DNA of 15,763 nucleotides, from positions 1-15,763 of the forward strand of contig CAXMSF010000298.1 of assembly GCA_964196055.1 (NCBI GenBank), given 5' to 3'. This DNA comes from JAFDEI01 sp964196055. GTDB taxonomy: Bacteria > Myxococcota_A > UBA9160 > SMWR01. Positions 1-7,124 of the stretch are shown one piece after another (within the stretch, counting starts at the first letter, position 1; each line of letters starts with the position of its first letter). The notes under the pieces were generated by a model that did no database searches, was not told the DNA's origin, and worked only from the letters and a program-made list of their open reading frames with translations. The translations under genes were made by a program, and so were the position numbers.

Positions 1-744
1 GCCCGCCAGGTAGGTCGCATAACCGCCCTCGTAGCTCGTGAGCTGCCCGGCTTCGAGTTCCAGCGTGCGACTCGTGACCCGGTCGAGCACGTAACGGTCG
101 TGCGTGATCAGCAGCAGTGCGCCCGCGAAGCGATGGCGCAGATGGTCTTCGAGCCACTCGATGGTTGCGATGTCGAGGTGGTTCGTCGGTTCGTCGAGGA
201 TCGCGAGATCGGGCGTGCCGACCAGCAGGCGCGCGAGCGCCACCCGGCGCCGTTCGCCTCCGGACAGGGTCTCGATGGATCGGTCGGGGTCGTCGAGGCC
301 GAGATGGTCGATCACGGCTTCGGCTTCGTGTAATCGCTCCCATCCGCCCAGGCGCGTGAGTTCGTCGGCTGCAGCCGCTTGTTCGATCGCGAGGCGGTCG
401 TGGTCCGCTGCGGGGTCTGCGAGCGCTGCGGTGAGGTCGTCCCAGCGACCCTTCGCCCGATTCCATGCGGTGAGGCTGCTGGCGACGACCTGCCGGATCG
501 TCTGGCCCACGGGCAAGCGTGGTTCCTGCGGGAGGTAGTCGACCGTCGCACCGCGCCGTCGCGCGACCTCACCGCCGTCGGGCAGGTCGACACCCGCGAG
601 GATTCGCCCGAGCGTGCTCTTGCCGCAGCCGTTGTTGCCGACCAGCCCGACGCGTTCGCCTCGACGCAGTGTGAACGAGACACCGTCGAGGACGGTGACG
701 TCGGCGTAGCCCTTGTCGAGGTCGCGAGCGTCGAGGATCGGCAC
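1..744 (-). CDS. ABC-F family ATPase, Uup-like, N-terminal part (cut by left edge)
   Basis: The first 248 codons of an ABC-F protein run off the left end of the window. ABC-F proteins are soluble ATPases with two ABC domains and no membrane part; known members bind the ribosomal E site and affect translation or give ribosome protection. Visible in the first domain are Walker A GNNGCGKST (residues 36-44), signature LSGGE (about 160), Walker B with the ABC-F hallmark DEPTNHLD (about 184-191) and the H-loop THDR (about 215). The stretch ATIEWLE after Walker B and YEGGYATY near residue 240 resemble Uup. The start is the GTG at 744-742, giving MPILDARDL; there is no in-frame ATG near it and no clear ribosome binding site. 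The second ABC domain lies outside the window, so the subfamily cannot be settled. It is on the same strand as the membrane gene ending at 978 but 233 nt away. Confidence 0.93.
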   Translation of the reverse strand, partial: MPILDARDLDKGYADVTVLDGVSFTLRRGERVGLVGNNGCGKSTLGRILAGVDLPDGGEVARRRGATVDYLPQEPRLPVGQTIRQVVASSLTAWNRAKGRWDDLTAALADPAADHDRLAIEQAAAADELTRLGGWERLHEAEAVIDHLGLDDPDRSIETLSGGERRRVALARLLVGTPDLAILDEPTNHLDIATIEWLEDHLRHRFAGALLLITHDRYVLDRVTSRTLELEAGQLTSYEGGYATYLAG

Positions 745-977
745 GGGTCGGGAGAGTAACGTCCTCCGCGCGGAGGACCATTCAGAGCGGTACCCAGAGC
801 GCCGCGCCCAGCAGCACCGCCAGCAGATTCATGAACGCGAATTCCGAGGCCAGCAGTCCGACCCCGACGGGCACGCGGCCGCAGGCGAGATCCCGCTGTC
901 CGAGAAGGCGGCCGCGCTGCTCGAGCGGGCCGTGAGCGCACTCTAACGCGCCCCCAGCATCCAATCGCGCATGGTCA
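745..977. other. Intergenic gap with one doubtful small hydrophobic reading frame
   Basis: This 233 nt gap separates the ABC-F gene from the membrane protein gene on the minus strand. A minus-strand frame from a GTG at 874-872 to a TGA at 784-782 would encode a 30-residue hydrophobic peptide (MPVGVGLLASEF, then a Leu/Ala-rich stretch ending LWVPL). It is rich in CTG and GCG codons like real membrane segments, but no ribosome binding site is visible. A plus-strand frame ending at 946 also looks superficially codon-biased. Neither can be called a gene from this sequence alone. Confidence 0.25.
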
Positions 978-2270
978 CTACCACATCTCCGGCGGTTCCG
1001 AGGGACACGACCACGATCCGCCCAGCGGCTCGTCCGCCGCTTCGTCGTCTTCCTCCTCATCGTCGAAATACGCTGGTGAGTACGCGCACTCCACCCAGCG
1101 CGGCGCTGCGAAGTCGAGCAGGTAGCTGGTACCGAAATTCTGGTAGTGGAAGTCGGCCACACCGAGGAAGCGGAAACCGATCGCAGGAGTCGGTATCGCG
1201 TCGATGTCGCCCGCCGCGACCAGCTCCTGCAGTTCGTCGGGGTAGAGCAGCTCGCGTTGGTAGTGCTGGTCGAGCGCGTCGATCAATTGCTGCGCGTGGC
1301 GGTCGCGGGTGATGTGGTAGTCGCTGCGCGCGAGGATCTGCCCGGCGATCAGCGGGACTGCGATCAGAGCCGCAGCGACGGCGAGGGATCGGGACCGTCG
1401 CGCGACGGCGTCGGCCCGGGCGCCGAAGCTCGAGACGGCGACGATCGCGAGCAGACACAGACCCGCCACTGCGAACAACGTGCGTGCGCCGAGAGCGAAC
1501 GGGAATAGCGCGAGTGTCGCACCGAGGGAGATCACGCCCACTGGGACGGCCAGTCCGAGAGCAGCAGCGGCGCAGCGCTGCGCGCCGTTGGCAGCGTAGG
1601 CTCGCGTGGCAATCGAAACGCCGAGGAAGGCTGCGGCGAGGAAGAGTCCCGCCACTTCGATTCCGAAGACCGTCACCGCAGGCCATGGCGAGAGCGAGAA
1701 GCGCAGGTCGGGATCAGTGCCGGTCGTGTTGCGTATGAACGCGACTGCGGCGAACGCGATCGGGGCGTAGGTCGCGACACGCGCCGCTGTGCCGAGGCGC
1801 AGCCAACTCGTCGCGAGGAAGGGCGCCCCCGCTGCGAATCCCACCCAGATGGCCGTCATCGCCAAGGCGGCCGAGCCGCGCCACTCGAAGAACTCCCATG
1901 GGCGAGGAGCGGCAATTCCGTAGAAGGCGAACAGCAACGACGCGAACAGGCAGCAAAGTCCGAGCGACCGTGCGATCGCGGATCGTCCGGTGACGAAGAT
2001 CGCGATCACGAGCGCGAAGGCTGGCAGCCCGATGAACGCGAGCGCACGGCCCAGGGACTCGAAGGCGAATGCGAATCCCTCGCTCTGCAGGAGAAAAGCG
2101 GTGGGCCGGAGCCAGTGGTCGCCGTCGATCCCGTCTTGTGACGGGCCAACACCGTGGTGGATCACCACCGCGTACACGCACGCGCTGAGGGCAAACGCCC
2201 ATTCCAGGCCCACGGCGGTGCCGGAACCTGCAGGCGGTTTCGTTCCGGACTCCCGTTCTCGGTCCGTCAC
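978..2270 (-). CDS. Multi-pass membrane protein with soluble pseudopilin-like C-terminal tail
   Basis: This is a 430-residue protein that I do not recognise as a named family. About nine hydrophobic segments can be seen between residues 24 and 315, beginning with EWAFALSACVYAVV and ending with AVAAALIAVPLIAG. The remaining ~110 residues are hydrophilic. That tail contains QLIDALDQHYQRELLYPDEL followed by a VAAGDI...IPTP turn, a layout resembling the soluble domain of type II secretion pseudopilins (helix, then YP..L..L, then a short sheet). An acidic run FDDEEEDDEAADEP lies near the C-terminus. The start is a GTG at 2270-2268, only 7 nt after the stop of the upstream gene, so the two are probably co-transcribed. 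The function is unknown; the tail could sense or bind something on the outer face of the membrane. Confidence 0.85.
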   Translation of the reverse strand: MTDRERESGTKPPAGSGTAVGLEWAFALSACVYAVVIHHGVGPSQDGIDGDHWLRPTAFLLQSEGFAFAFESLGRALAFIGLPAFALVIAIFVTGRSAIARSLGLCCLFASLLFAFYGIAAPRPWEFFEWRGSAALAMTAIWVGFAAGAPFLATSWLRLGTAARVATYAPIAFAAVAFIRNTTGTDPDLRFSLSPWPAVTVFGIEVAGLFLAAAFLGVSIATRAYAANGAQRCAAAALGLAVPVGVISLGATLALFPFALGARTLFAVAGLCLLAIVAVSSFGARADAVARRSRSLAVAAALIAVPLIAGQILARSDYHITRDRHAQQLIDALDQHYQRELLYPDELQELVAAGDIDAIPTPAIGFRFLGVADFHYQNFGTSYLLDFAAPRWVECAYSPAYFDDEEEDDEAADEPLGGSWSCPSEPPEMW

Positions 2271-2277
2271 AGGCGCT

Positions 2278-2706
2278 CTAAGCGTCCTTGCTGCGTGATC
2301 CGGACACTTGTGGAGCTTCTTCCTCTTTGGGCTTCAAGCGAATTTCGGCTTTGAGCTCGATGGTCCTGCCTTCGACGAGCTGGCCGAACATCTCCGCGAC
2401 ATCGAGGCTCTCGAAGGTTCGGCTGAGCTCGAGGCTGAGGCGATCCATCAGCTCGTTGCGCGTTCGTTCACTTTGTTCGACCGCGAAATCGGCCCAATCT
2501 CTCGGCAGTGTGTCTCCGACCGCTCTGCGGATCGCTTCCTCGGTCAGGAAGAAGCCGGAGAGCCCCATTGCGACGGCTCGACGCATCATCTCGGGGATTG
2601 CATTGAGTGTCCCCGTGGAGGCTTCTTCCCTCGCCTCGGCGCTCGCGTCGTGCGGCTCCGTCGGGTCGCTCGCGATCGTGGATTCTTTCCCTGATTCGGT
2701 TCCCAC
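2278..2706 (-). CDS. Small uncharacterised protein, helical with charged C-terminus
   Basis: This is a 142-residue protein of unknown function. The first 40 residues are acidic and low in complexity (ASDPTEPHDASAEAREEA). The core from about residue 40 is predicted helical: IPEMMRRAVAMGLSGFFLTEEAIRRAVGD, then DWADFAVEQSERTRNEL and a C-terminal stretch VEGRTIELKAEIRLKPKEEE that looks like a short strand. There is no signal peptide and no clear membrane helix. The start is uncertain: the GTG at 2706-2704 leaves only 9 nt to the divergent CBS gene, while the ATG at 2589-2587 would give 104 residues and room for a divergent promoter. It probably forms an operon with the membrane protein that begins 7 nt after its stop. 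Confidence 0.75.
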   Translation of the reverse strand: MGTESGKESTIASDPTEPHDASAEAREEASTGTLNAIPEMMRRAVAMGLSGFFLTEEAIRRAVGDTLPRDWADFAVEQSERTRNELMDRLSLELSRTFESLDVAEMFGQLVEGRTIELKAEIRLKPKEEEAPQVSGSRSKDA

Positions 2707-2715
2707 CGGTGTAAG

Positions 2716-3144
2716 ATGCCCTCCATGGGGTCCACGTTGGTACGCGAGGTCATGCAGGCGAAGATCGTCACGATCAGCGTGGACGAATCCCTGTCGACCG
2801 TCGAGGATATCATGCGCCTCGGGGGCGTGCGGCATCTCCTCGTCGTCCGTGGCGGCAAGCTCGTCGGAGTGGTTTCACAGACCGACCTGTTGCGGATGTC
2901 CCTCTCGACGCTGAACAGCGAGGGCAATGACTACCGTCGTGCATTTCTCCAGGCCCTCGACGTCAGCCAGGCGATGTCGAGCCCGCCGATCACCGTCGAG
3001 GCCTATGCGACGATGGAGAAGGTCGCGATGTCGATGGCCCAACACAAGATCGGCTGCCTGCCGGTGCTGGATGGCGACGACCTCGTAGGCATGGTGACGA
3101 CCACCGACGTGCTCTCGCATTTCGCGGGCGTGCAGCTGAGGTAG
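2716..3144 (+). CDS. Two-CBS-domain protein
   Basis: This 142-residue protein is made almost entirely of a CBS domain pair (Bateman module), which in known proteins binds adenosine nucleotides and senses energy state. The first CBS domain covers about residues 9-60 (VREVMQAKIVTISVDESLSTVEDIM...VRHLLVVRGGKLVGVVSQTDLLR). The second covers about 78-140 (VSQAMSSPPITVEAYATMEKVAMSM...IGCLPVLDGDDLVGMVTTTDVLSHF). No catalytic domain is attached, so it is likely a stand-alone sensor or partner subunit. An ATG at 2725 is an equally good start (MGSTLVREVM); neither has a visible ribosome binding site. It diverges from the minus-strand block, with almost no space between the two annotated starts. Confidence 0.9.
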   Translation: MPSMGSTLVREVMQAKIVTISVDESLSTVEDIMRLGGVRHLLVVRGGKLVGVVSQTDLLRMSLSTLNSEGNDYRRAFLQALDVSQAMSSPPITVEAYATMEKVAMSMAQHKIGCLPVLDGDDLVGMVTTTDVLSHFAGVQLR

Positions 3145-3153
3145 GTCCGTTTC

Positions 3154-3169
3154 AGGCCCCGGCCGGCCT
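3154..3169 (+). terminator. Possible weak hairpin after the CBS gene
   Basis: AGGCC (3154-3158) and GGCCT (3165-3169) can pair around a six-base loop, starting 10 nt after the CBS stop codon. No T-run follows, so this would be an imperfect intrinsic terminator at best. Confidence 0.2.
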
Positions 3170-3219
3170 ACCCGTCCCCCGAGGCGAAACACGACTTCCA
3201 GATCAGTGGCTCGATTCGA

Positions 3220-3249
3220 TTGACAATTCCCGCGGGGGTCGCGTAGTCT
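3220..3249 (+). promoter_or_regulatory. Candidate promoter of the usp-lpxD-rnhB-truD run
   Basis: A perfect -35 hexamer TTGACA (3220-3225) is followed after 18 bp by TAGTCT (3244-3249), a weak -10 that keeps the important A2 and T6 positions. Transcription would begin near 3256, leaving a leader of about 170 nt before the Usp start. It is the only good sigma-70-like site in the gap between the CBS and Usp genes. Confidence 0.4.
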
Positions 3250-3280
3250 GACCTCGACGCTGCGGATCGTCGCGGGAGTT
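3225..3280. repeat. Inverted repeat spanning the candidate usp promoter
   Basis: AATTCCCGCG (3225-3234) and CGCGGGAGTT (3271-3280) are complementary over 10 bp with one G-T wobble, separated by 36 nt. The left arm begins at the end of the TTGACA box and the right arm lies just downstream of the expected start of transcription. The pair could be two half-sites for a regulator or could be chance in GC-rich DNA. Confidence 0.35.
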
Positions 3281-3331
3281 CCGGCCCCACTGGGTGGATC
3301 GGGAATCGCGGCGCCGCCGGTAACTTGGCTC

Positions 3332-3356
3332 TGCGCGAACGCTGATGCTTCGCGCA
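3332..3356 (+). other. Hairpin in the usp leader
   Basis: TGCGCGAA (3332-3339) and TTCGCGCA (3349-3356) are perfect 8-bp complements around a 9-nt loop. The hairpin lies in the untranslated leader, 70 nt before the preferred Usp start, and is not followed by a T-run, so it is not a terminator. Confidence 0.4.
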
Positions 3357-3425
3357 CGAGCTTCCCGACACGGGCAGATTGGTTCCGCGAACGGAGGCTC
3401 GGTGAACGCGAATGCGGAGAACGGA

Positions 3426-4247
3426 ATGATCTCGACGATCCTGGTGGGAACAGACGGTTCCGAGGCGGCGGCGGCGGCGGAGCGGTACGGCATCGCGCTC
3501 GCTTCGCGTTTGAAGGCGCGCGTACAGGGCCTGTCGGTCGTAGAAGATCGCTGGACGCAGGGACTGCGCGAGGACGGTCTCGGTGTCACGCCCCCGCCGC
3601 TCGACGCGCTCGCGACCTATCTGGAAAATCGGGCCGATGCGGCCTGCCGCCGAATCGCCGAAGCGGCGAGCGCTGCTTCGGTCGAGAATTCTTGCGAGAA
3701 GATCAACGGCATCGCGGACGACCGCTTGGTCGAGCGCGGCCAGCAAGCCGATCTACTGGTCGTCGGCCGGGATGGGTTGAACGCCGATTTCCGCACGGGT
3801 CTGATCGGGTCGACGGTGAATGGCACGATCCGAAAAGCCGGCAAGCCGACCCTCGTCGTGCCAAAGGGCGCACAGATGAGCGGCCCCATCGTGTTGGCAT
3901 TCGACGGCTCTCCGGGATCGCGCATTGGTGCGAAACTCGCGGTGCAGCTCGCCACGCGCACGGCGGAACCGATCCACGTCTTCGTCGATTCGAAGGACAA
4001 GGGACGCGCGATCGCGCGCTTCGATGAAGTGCGCGGGCTCGTCGGTTCGCTACCGGTTCCGGTGCGCGAGATTTCGTCGACGCTCGGTCGCCCCGACGTG
4101 AAGATCGTCGACTCGGCGCGCGAGGTCCACGCCGGTGTGGTGGTGATGGGTGCGTTCGGTCGCAACCGCATCACCGACTATTTTCTCGGAAGCAACTCCG
4201 CCGCGGTCGTTCGGACGTCGCCGATCGCGGTCCTGCTCGCGCGCTGA
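3426..4247 (+). CDS. Tandem universal stress protein (UspA family, two domains)
   Basis: This 273-residue cytoplasmic protein is built of two Usp domains in tandem (about residues 1-148 and 151-273). The first opens with ISTILVGTDGS, the second with GPIVLAFDGS. The nucleotide-binding signature G-2X-G-9X-G-S is exact in the second domain (GAFGRNRITDYFLGS). In the first it has one extra residue (GRDGLNADFRTGLIGS), so ATP binding is best supported for the C-terminal half. The start ATG at 3426 has GGAGA five bases upstream. An in-frame GTG at 3402, also preceded by GGAGG, would add eight residues and cannot be excluded. A run of GCG codons gives a short alanine tract after residue 12. It is first in a run with lpxD, whose ATG follows its stop by 3 nt. 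Usp proteins act in stress resistance; the specific signal is unknown. Confidence 0.93.
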   Translation: MISTILVGTDGSEAAAAAERYGIALASRLKARVQGLSVVEDRWTQGLREDGLGVTPPPLDALATYLENRADAACRRIAEAASAASVENSCEKINGIADDRLVERGQQADLLVVGRDGLNADFRTGLIGSTVNGTIRKAGKPTLVVPKGAQMSGPIVLAFDGSPGSRIGAKLAVQLATRTAEPIHVFVDSKDKGRAIARFDEVRGLVGSLPVPVREISSTLGRPDVKIVDSAREVHAGVVVMGAFGRNRITDYFLGSNSAAVVRTSPIAVLLAR

Positions 4248-4250
4248 CGG

Positions 4251-5303
4251 ATGCCGCTGGAGTCGCCGCGCCTGAACGACCTGGGCGCCCACCTGGGTTT
4301 GCCGGTCGAGGGCGACGGGAGCTTCGCAATCGTGGGAATCGCCGGTCTCGAGCGCGCCGGACCGGGCGACCTGTCATTCGTTCGGTCTCGCCGCTACGCC
4401 GCGCGTCTCTCGGATTCGCGCGCGGGCGCGCTGATCGCACCTCCGGGAGTGCATGTCGGGGACCGACCCGTGCTGCGTTCGCATGATCCGGGTTTGGACT
4501 TCAGTCGGGCGGTTCGCTGGTTTCAGCCCGAAGTTCCGATCCCAGCAGGCATTCACCCGACGGCGGTGATCGCGCGGGGCGCCCAGGTCGACGCTTCGGC
4601 GAGTATCGGCGCCCACTGTGCGATTGCCGCGGGTGTGTGCATTGGGCCGCGCAGTGTGCTGTTTTCGGGGGTGACCCTCTACGAAGAGGTTTCGATCGGA
4701 TCGGACTGCCGGATTCACGCGGGCTGCGTGTTGCGCGAGGCAACGACGCTGGGCGATCGGGTCGTCCTGCACCCGAACGTGGTGCTCGGTGCGGACGGCT
4801 TCGCGTATCTAGGTGATGGGGGCGGCGGGCTCGCGAAGGTTCCGCAGGTCGGTCGGGTCGTCGTCGGCGACGATGTCGAAATCGGTGCCGGTACCGCAAT
4901 CGATCGCGGTACCCTCGGTGACACCAAGGTCGGTTGCAGAACGAAGATCGACAACCTGGTGCAGATCGGGCACAACTGCACGATTGGGGAACAGGTCATC
5001 ATCGTGGCCCAGGTCGGCCTTTCCGGCAGCACGGTCGTCGAGGACGGAGCGGTCATTCTCGGGCAGGCGGGTGCGGCCGGGCACCTGACGGTTGGCGCCG
5101 GCGCGATCGTCGGGCCCCAGAGCGGGCTGCACAAGGACGTTGCCCCTGGGACGCGTGTGCTCGGAAATCCACAGCAGGAAGGTCGCGGCTTCTATCGAAA
5201 CATGGCCGCTCTCGGGCGTGTGAGGGGCCTGTTGCGACGCGTGCGCGCGATCGAGCGCAGGCTCGGAATGAACGCGGGTGACGACGATCCGGGTCGCACT
5301 TGA
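4251..5303 (+). CDS. lpxD: UDP-3-O-acylglucosamine N-acyltransferase
   Basis: LpxD transfers a 3-hydroxyacyl chain from acyl carrier protein to UDP-3-O-acylglucosamine, an early cytoplasmic step of lipid A synthesis. The 350-residue length fits the family. Residues 1 to about 100 form the uridine-binding N-terminal domain (LAGLERAGPGDLSFVRS-like region). From HPTAVIARGAQVD onward, many imperfect hexapeptide repeats form the left-handed beta helix. The signature DNLVQIGHNC carries the catalytic histidine (His241 here, matching His239 of E. coli). The C-terminal helix after residue 305 (NMAALGRVRGLLRRV...) matches the usual trimer extension. No ribosome binding site is obvious; the start lies 3 nt after the Usp stop, suggesting translational coupling. 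fabZ, lpxA and lpxB, its usual neighbours, are absent here. The acyl donor could be the ACP encoded at 8958. Confidence 0.96.
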   Translation: MPLESPRLNDLGAHLGLPVEGDGSFAIVGIAGLERAGPGDLSFVRSRRYAARLSDSRAGALIAPPGVHVGDRPVLRSHDPGLDFSRAVRWFQPEVPIPAGIHPTAVIARGAQVDASASIGAHCAIAAGVCIGPRSVLFSGVTLYEEVSIGSDCRIHAGCVLREATTLGDRVVLHPNVVLGADGFAYLGDGGGGLAKVPQVGRVVVGDDVEIGAGTAIDRGTLGDTKVGCRTKIDNLVQIGHNCTIGEQVIIVAQVGLSGSTVVEDGAVILGQAGAAGHLTVGAGAIVGPQSGLHKDVAPGTRVLGNPQQEGRGFYRNMAALGRVRGLLRRVRAIERRLGMNAGDDDPGRT

Positions 5304-6091
5304 TGGATGTCGCCGGCCGACCTCTTCGCGAACTGCGCGCGCGCGCCGCGGAAGAGCTCGCAGTGGGCGAGCAGGAGGAATTCCTTGCTGCCTTGCGCCG
5401 CGACCCACGTCGGGGTGCGCGCGAACTCGCCGAACGACTCGAACGACGGCGCAGTGCTGCAGCCGCGGAGGCCGAGCGGCTCGAGAGGCTGTTTGCCCGT
5501 CGCGCCCGCCTGTTCGACGAGGGCGCACGCTGCGTGGCCGGTGTCGACGAGGTGGGGATGGGGCCGCTCGCGGGGCCCGTCGTGGCGGTCGCGGTGATCC
5601 TGCGCGAGCACGTCGATCTGACGGGCTTGAAGGATTCGAAACAGATGACGCGCGGCGCACGAGAGAAGCTCGCGCAGCGAATTCGCGAGCAGGCCGTCGC
5701 GTGCTCGGCCGGCAAGGTGCAACCCGCAGAGATCGACGAGCTGAACATCTACCGCGCGGGGCTCGAGGCAATGCGGCGGGCGGTCGTCGGGCTGGACGTC
5801 GCTCCGGATCACGTGCTCGTCGACGCGCGCACGATCCCCGAGATCGTTACGCCCCAGACCGCGATCGTCGGCGGCGACGCGAGCGACGGAAGCATCGCGG
5901 CCGCGTCGGTCGTCGCGAAGGTGCATCGCGATGCGATCATGCAGCATCTGGCCGAACGCTATCCGGGCTACGGCTTCGAGCAGCACATGGGGTACGGCAC
6001 CGAATCGCACCTCGCAGCGCTGCAAAGGCTCGGCCCGTCGCCCGTGCACCGCCGTTCGTTTTCGCCCGTCGCGAGAGCTGAGAGGCGCTGA
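5303..6091 (+). CDS. rnhB: Ribonuclease HII with N-terminal extension
   Basis: RNase HII cuts RNA in RNA/DNA hybrids and removes single ribonucleotides from DNA. The catalytic domain begins near residue 78 (AGVDEVGMGPLAGPV). The four metal-binding acids are present: Asp82 and Glu83 in that motif, Asp174 in LVDAR and Asp192 in GGDASDGSIAAASVVAK. The family's GRG motif, which contacts the ribonucleotide, reads GMG here (residues 85-87). About 75 residues precede the domain, with an arginine/glutamate-rich, probably coiled helix (RELAERLERRRSAAAAEAER). The ATG at 5303 overlaps the lpxD stop by one base (TGATG), a typical coupling arrangement; a TTG at 5300 would add one residue. Being next to lpxD recalls the E. 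coli lpxD-fabZ-lpxA-lpxB-rnhB cluster. Confidence 0.95.
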   Translation: MDVAGRPLRELRARAAEELAVGEQEEFLAALRRDPRRGARELAERLERRRSAAAAEAERLERLFARRARLFDEGARCVAGVDEVGMGPLAGPVVAVAVILREHVDLTGLKDSKQMTRGAREKLAQRIREQAVACSAGKVQPAEIDELNIYRAGLEAMRRAVVGLDVAPDHVLVDARTIPEIVTPQTAIVGGDASDGSIAAASVVAKVHRDAIMQHLAERYPGYGFEQHMGYGTESHLAALQRLGPSPVHRRSFSPVARAERR

Positions 6092-6096
6092 CCCGC

Positions 6097-7089
6097 GTGG
6101 CTCGATTGCGCTCGCTTCCCGAGGACTTCTGTGTCGACGAGCTCCCGCTCTACCGACCGTCCGGCAGCGGCGAGCACACCTTCCTCCACGTCGAGAAGCG
6201 GTTGCGTACCACCGAAGATGTCGCGCACGTGCTCGCGCGTTTCGCCGGCGCGCGAACGCGCGATGTCGGCTTCGCAGGTCGGAAGGACCGGGTCGCCCTG
6301 ACGACCCAGTGGTACTCGGTTCCGGGTCTCGACCCGGAGCGCGCGCGAGAGTTCGCGCTGCCGGGCGTTCGCGTGCTGGATGCGATTCGTCACGGTCACA
6401 AACTTCGGACCGGCCATCTGAGCGGGAATCGATTCCGGATCTTCGTAGGGGGAGTCGATGCGCGACAATCCGAAGCGGCGATCCGGCGTCTCGAGGAGAT
6501 CCGGCGGGTCGGGATGCCGAACCGCTTCGGAGCGCAGCGTTTCGGGCGGGACGGCGAGAATGCCGAGCGCGGGCGACGTCTGCTGCGCGGCGAACGTTCG
6601 CGCGAAGACCGCCGAAGCGCGCGCTTTCTGCTCTCGGCTTTGCAGGCGGAGGTGTTCAACGCGGTGCTCGAGGACCGGAAGGCCTCCCTCGATACGGTCG
6701 ACTTGGGCGAAGTCGCAATGGTGCACGCATCGGGGGGGTGCTTCGTCGTGGAGGATCTCGCGCGGGAGGCGCCACGCGCGGCGGCATTCGAGATCAGCGC
6801 GACCGGGCCGATCTTCGGCACGAAGGTTCTCGAAGCGGAGGGCGAAGCGAGGCTGCGCGAACGCCGGCTGCTCGAACGCTTCGAGGTGCTGCCGGAAGAC
6901 CTGAGCGTACCGCGCGGGATCCGGTTGCGCGGCGCTCGTCGAGCGCTGCGAGTGCGGCCCGGCGCCGCGAACGCGGAGCGCTACGGCGACGGCTTGCTGC
7001 TTCGATTTTCGCTGCCTCCGGGTAGCTATGCCACGGTTCTGATCGAGGAAATGCTCGAAAGCCGCGATCGCGCCGTGCAACACGGATGA
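6097..7089 (+). CDS. truD: tRNA pseudouridine(13) synthase
   Basis: TruD converts uridine 13 of certain tRNAs to pseudouridine. The 330-residue protein has the family signature GFAGRKDRVALTTQ, with the catalytic aspartate at residue 64. PEDFCVDE at the N-terminus and the conserved PNRFGAQRFG element are also present. The TRUD insertion region (about residues 155-260) is arginine-rich and somewhat shorter than in E. coli, where the protein is 349 residues. The GTG start follows the rnhB stop by 5 nt, and the next ATG would lie deep inside conserved sequence. No strong ribosome binding site is seen, consistent with coupling to rnhB. The end of the gene overlaps the -35 box proposed for cysK. 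Confidence 0.95.
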   Translation: MARLRSLPEDFCVDELPLYRPSGSGEHTFLHVEKRLRTTEDVAHVLARFAGARTRDVGFAGRKDRVALTTQWYSVPGLDPERAREFALPGVRVLDAIRHGHKLRTGHLSGNRFRIFVGGVDARQSEAAIRRLEEIRRVGMPNRFGAQRFGRDGENAERGRRLLRGERSREDRRSARFLLSALQAEVFNAVLEDRKASLDTVDLGEVAMVHASGGCFVVEDLAREAPRAAAFEISATGPIFGTKVLEAEGEARLRERRLLERFEVLPEDLSVPRGIRLRGARRALRVRPGAANAERYGDGLLLRFSLPPGSYATVLIEEMLESRDRAVQHG

Positions 7090-7115
7090 CACCGACGGCT
7101 CGGCCGGGGTATCCT
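7086..7115 (+). promoter_or_regulatory. Candidate cysK promoter
   Basis: ATGACA (7086-7091, five of six matches to TTGACA) is followed after 18 bp by TATCCT (7110-7115, four of six matches to TATAAT). Transcription would begin near 7122, just ahead of the ribosome binding site. The -35 box overlaps the truD stop codon, so cysK can be expressed independently of the upstream run. Confidence 0.5.
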
Positions 7116-7124
7116 CCGTGCTCG

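Noticed and set aside
713..946. Plus-strand frame ending in a plausible helical stretch (LSEKAAALLERAVSAL)
   Set aside because: Most of it lies antisense to the ABC-F gene and its upstream gap, the poly-Gln part is the complement of Leu codons, and there is no start with a ribosome binding site in the gap.
3617..4174. Long minus-strand open frame across the Usp gene
   Set aside because: It is a shadow of the Usp coding frame in GC-rich DNA; composition is Arg/Ser/Thr/Pro-heavy with no motif.
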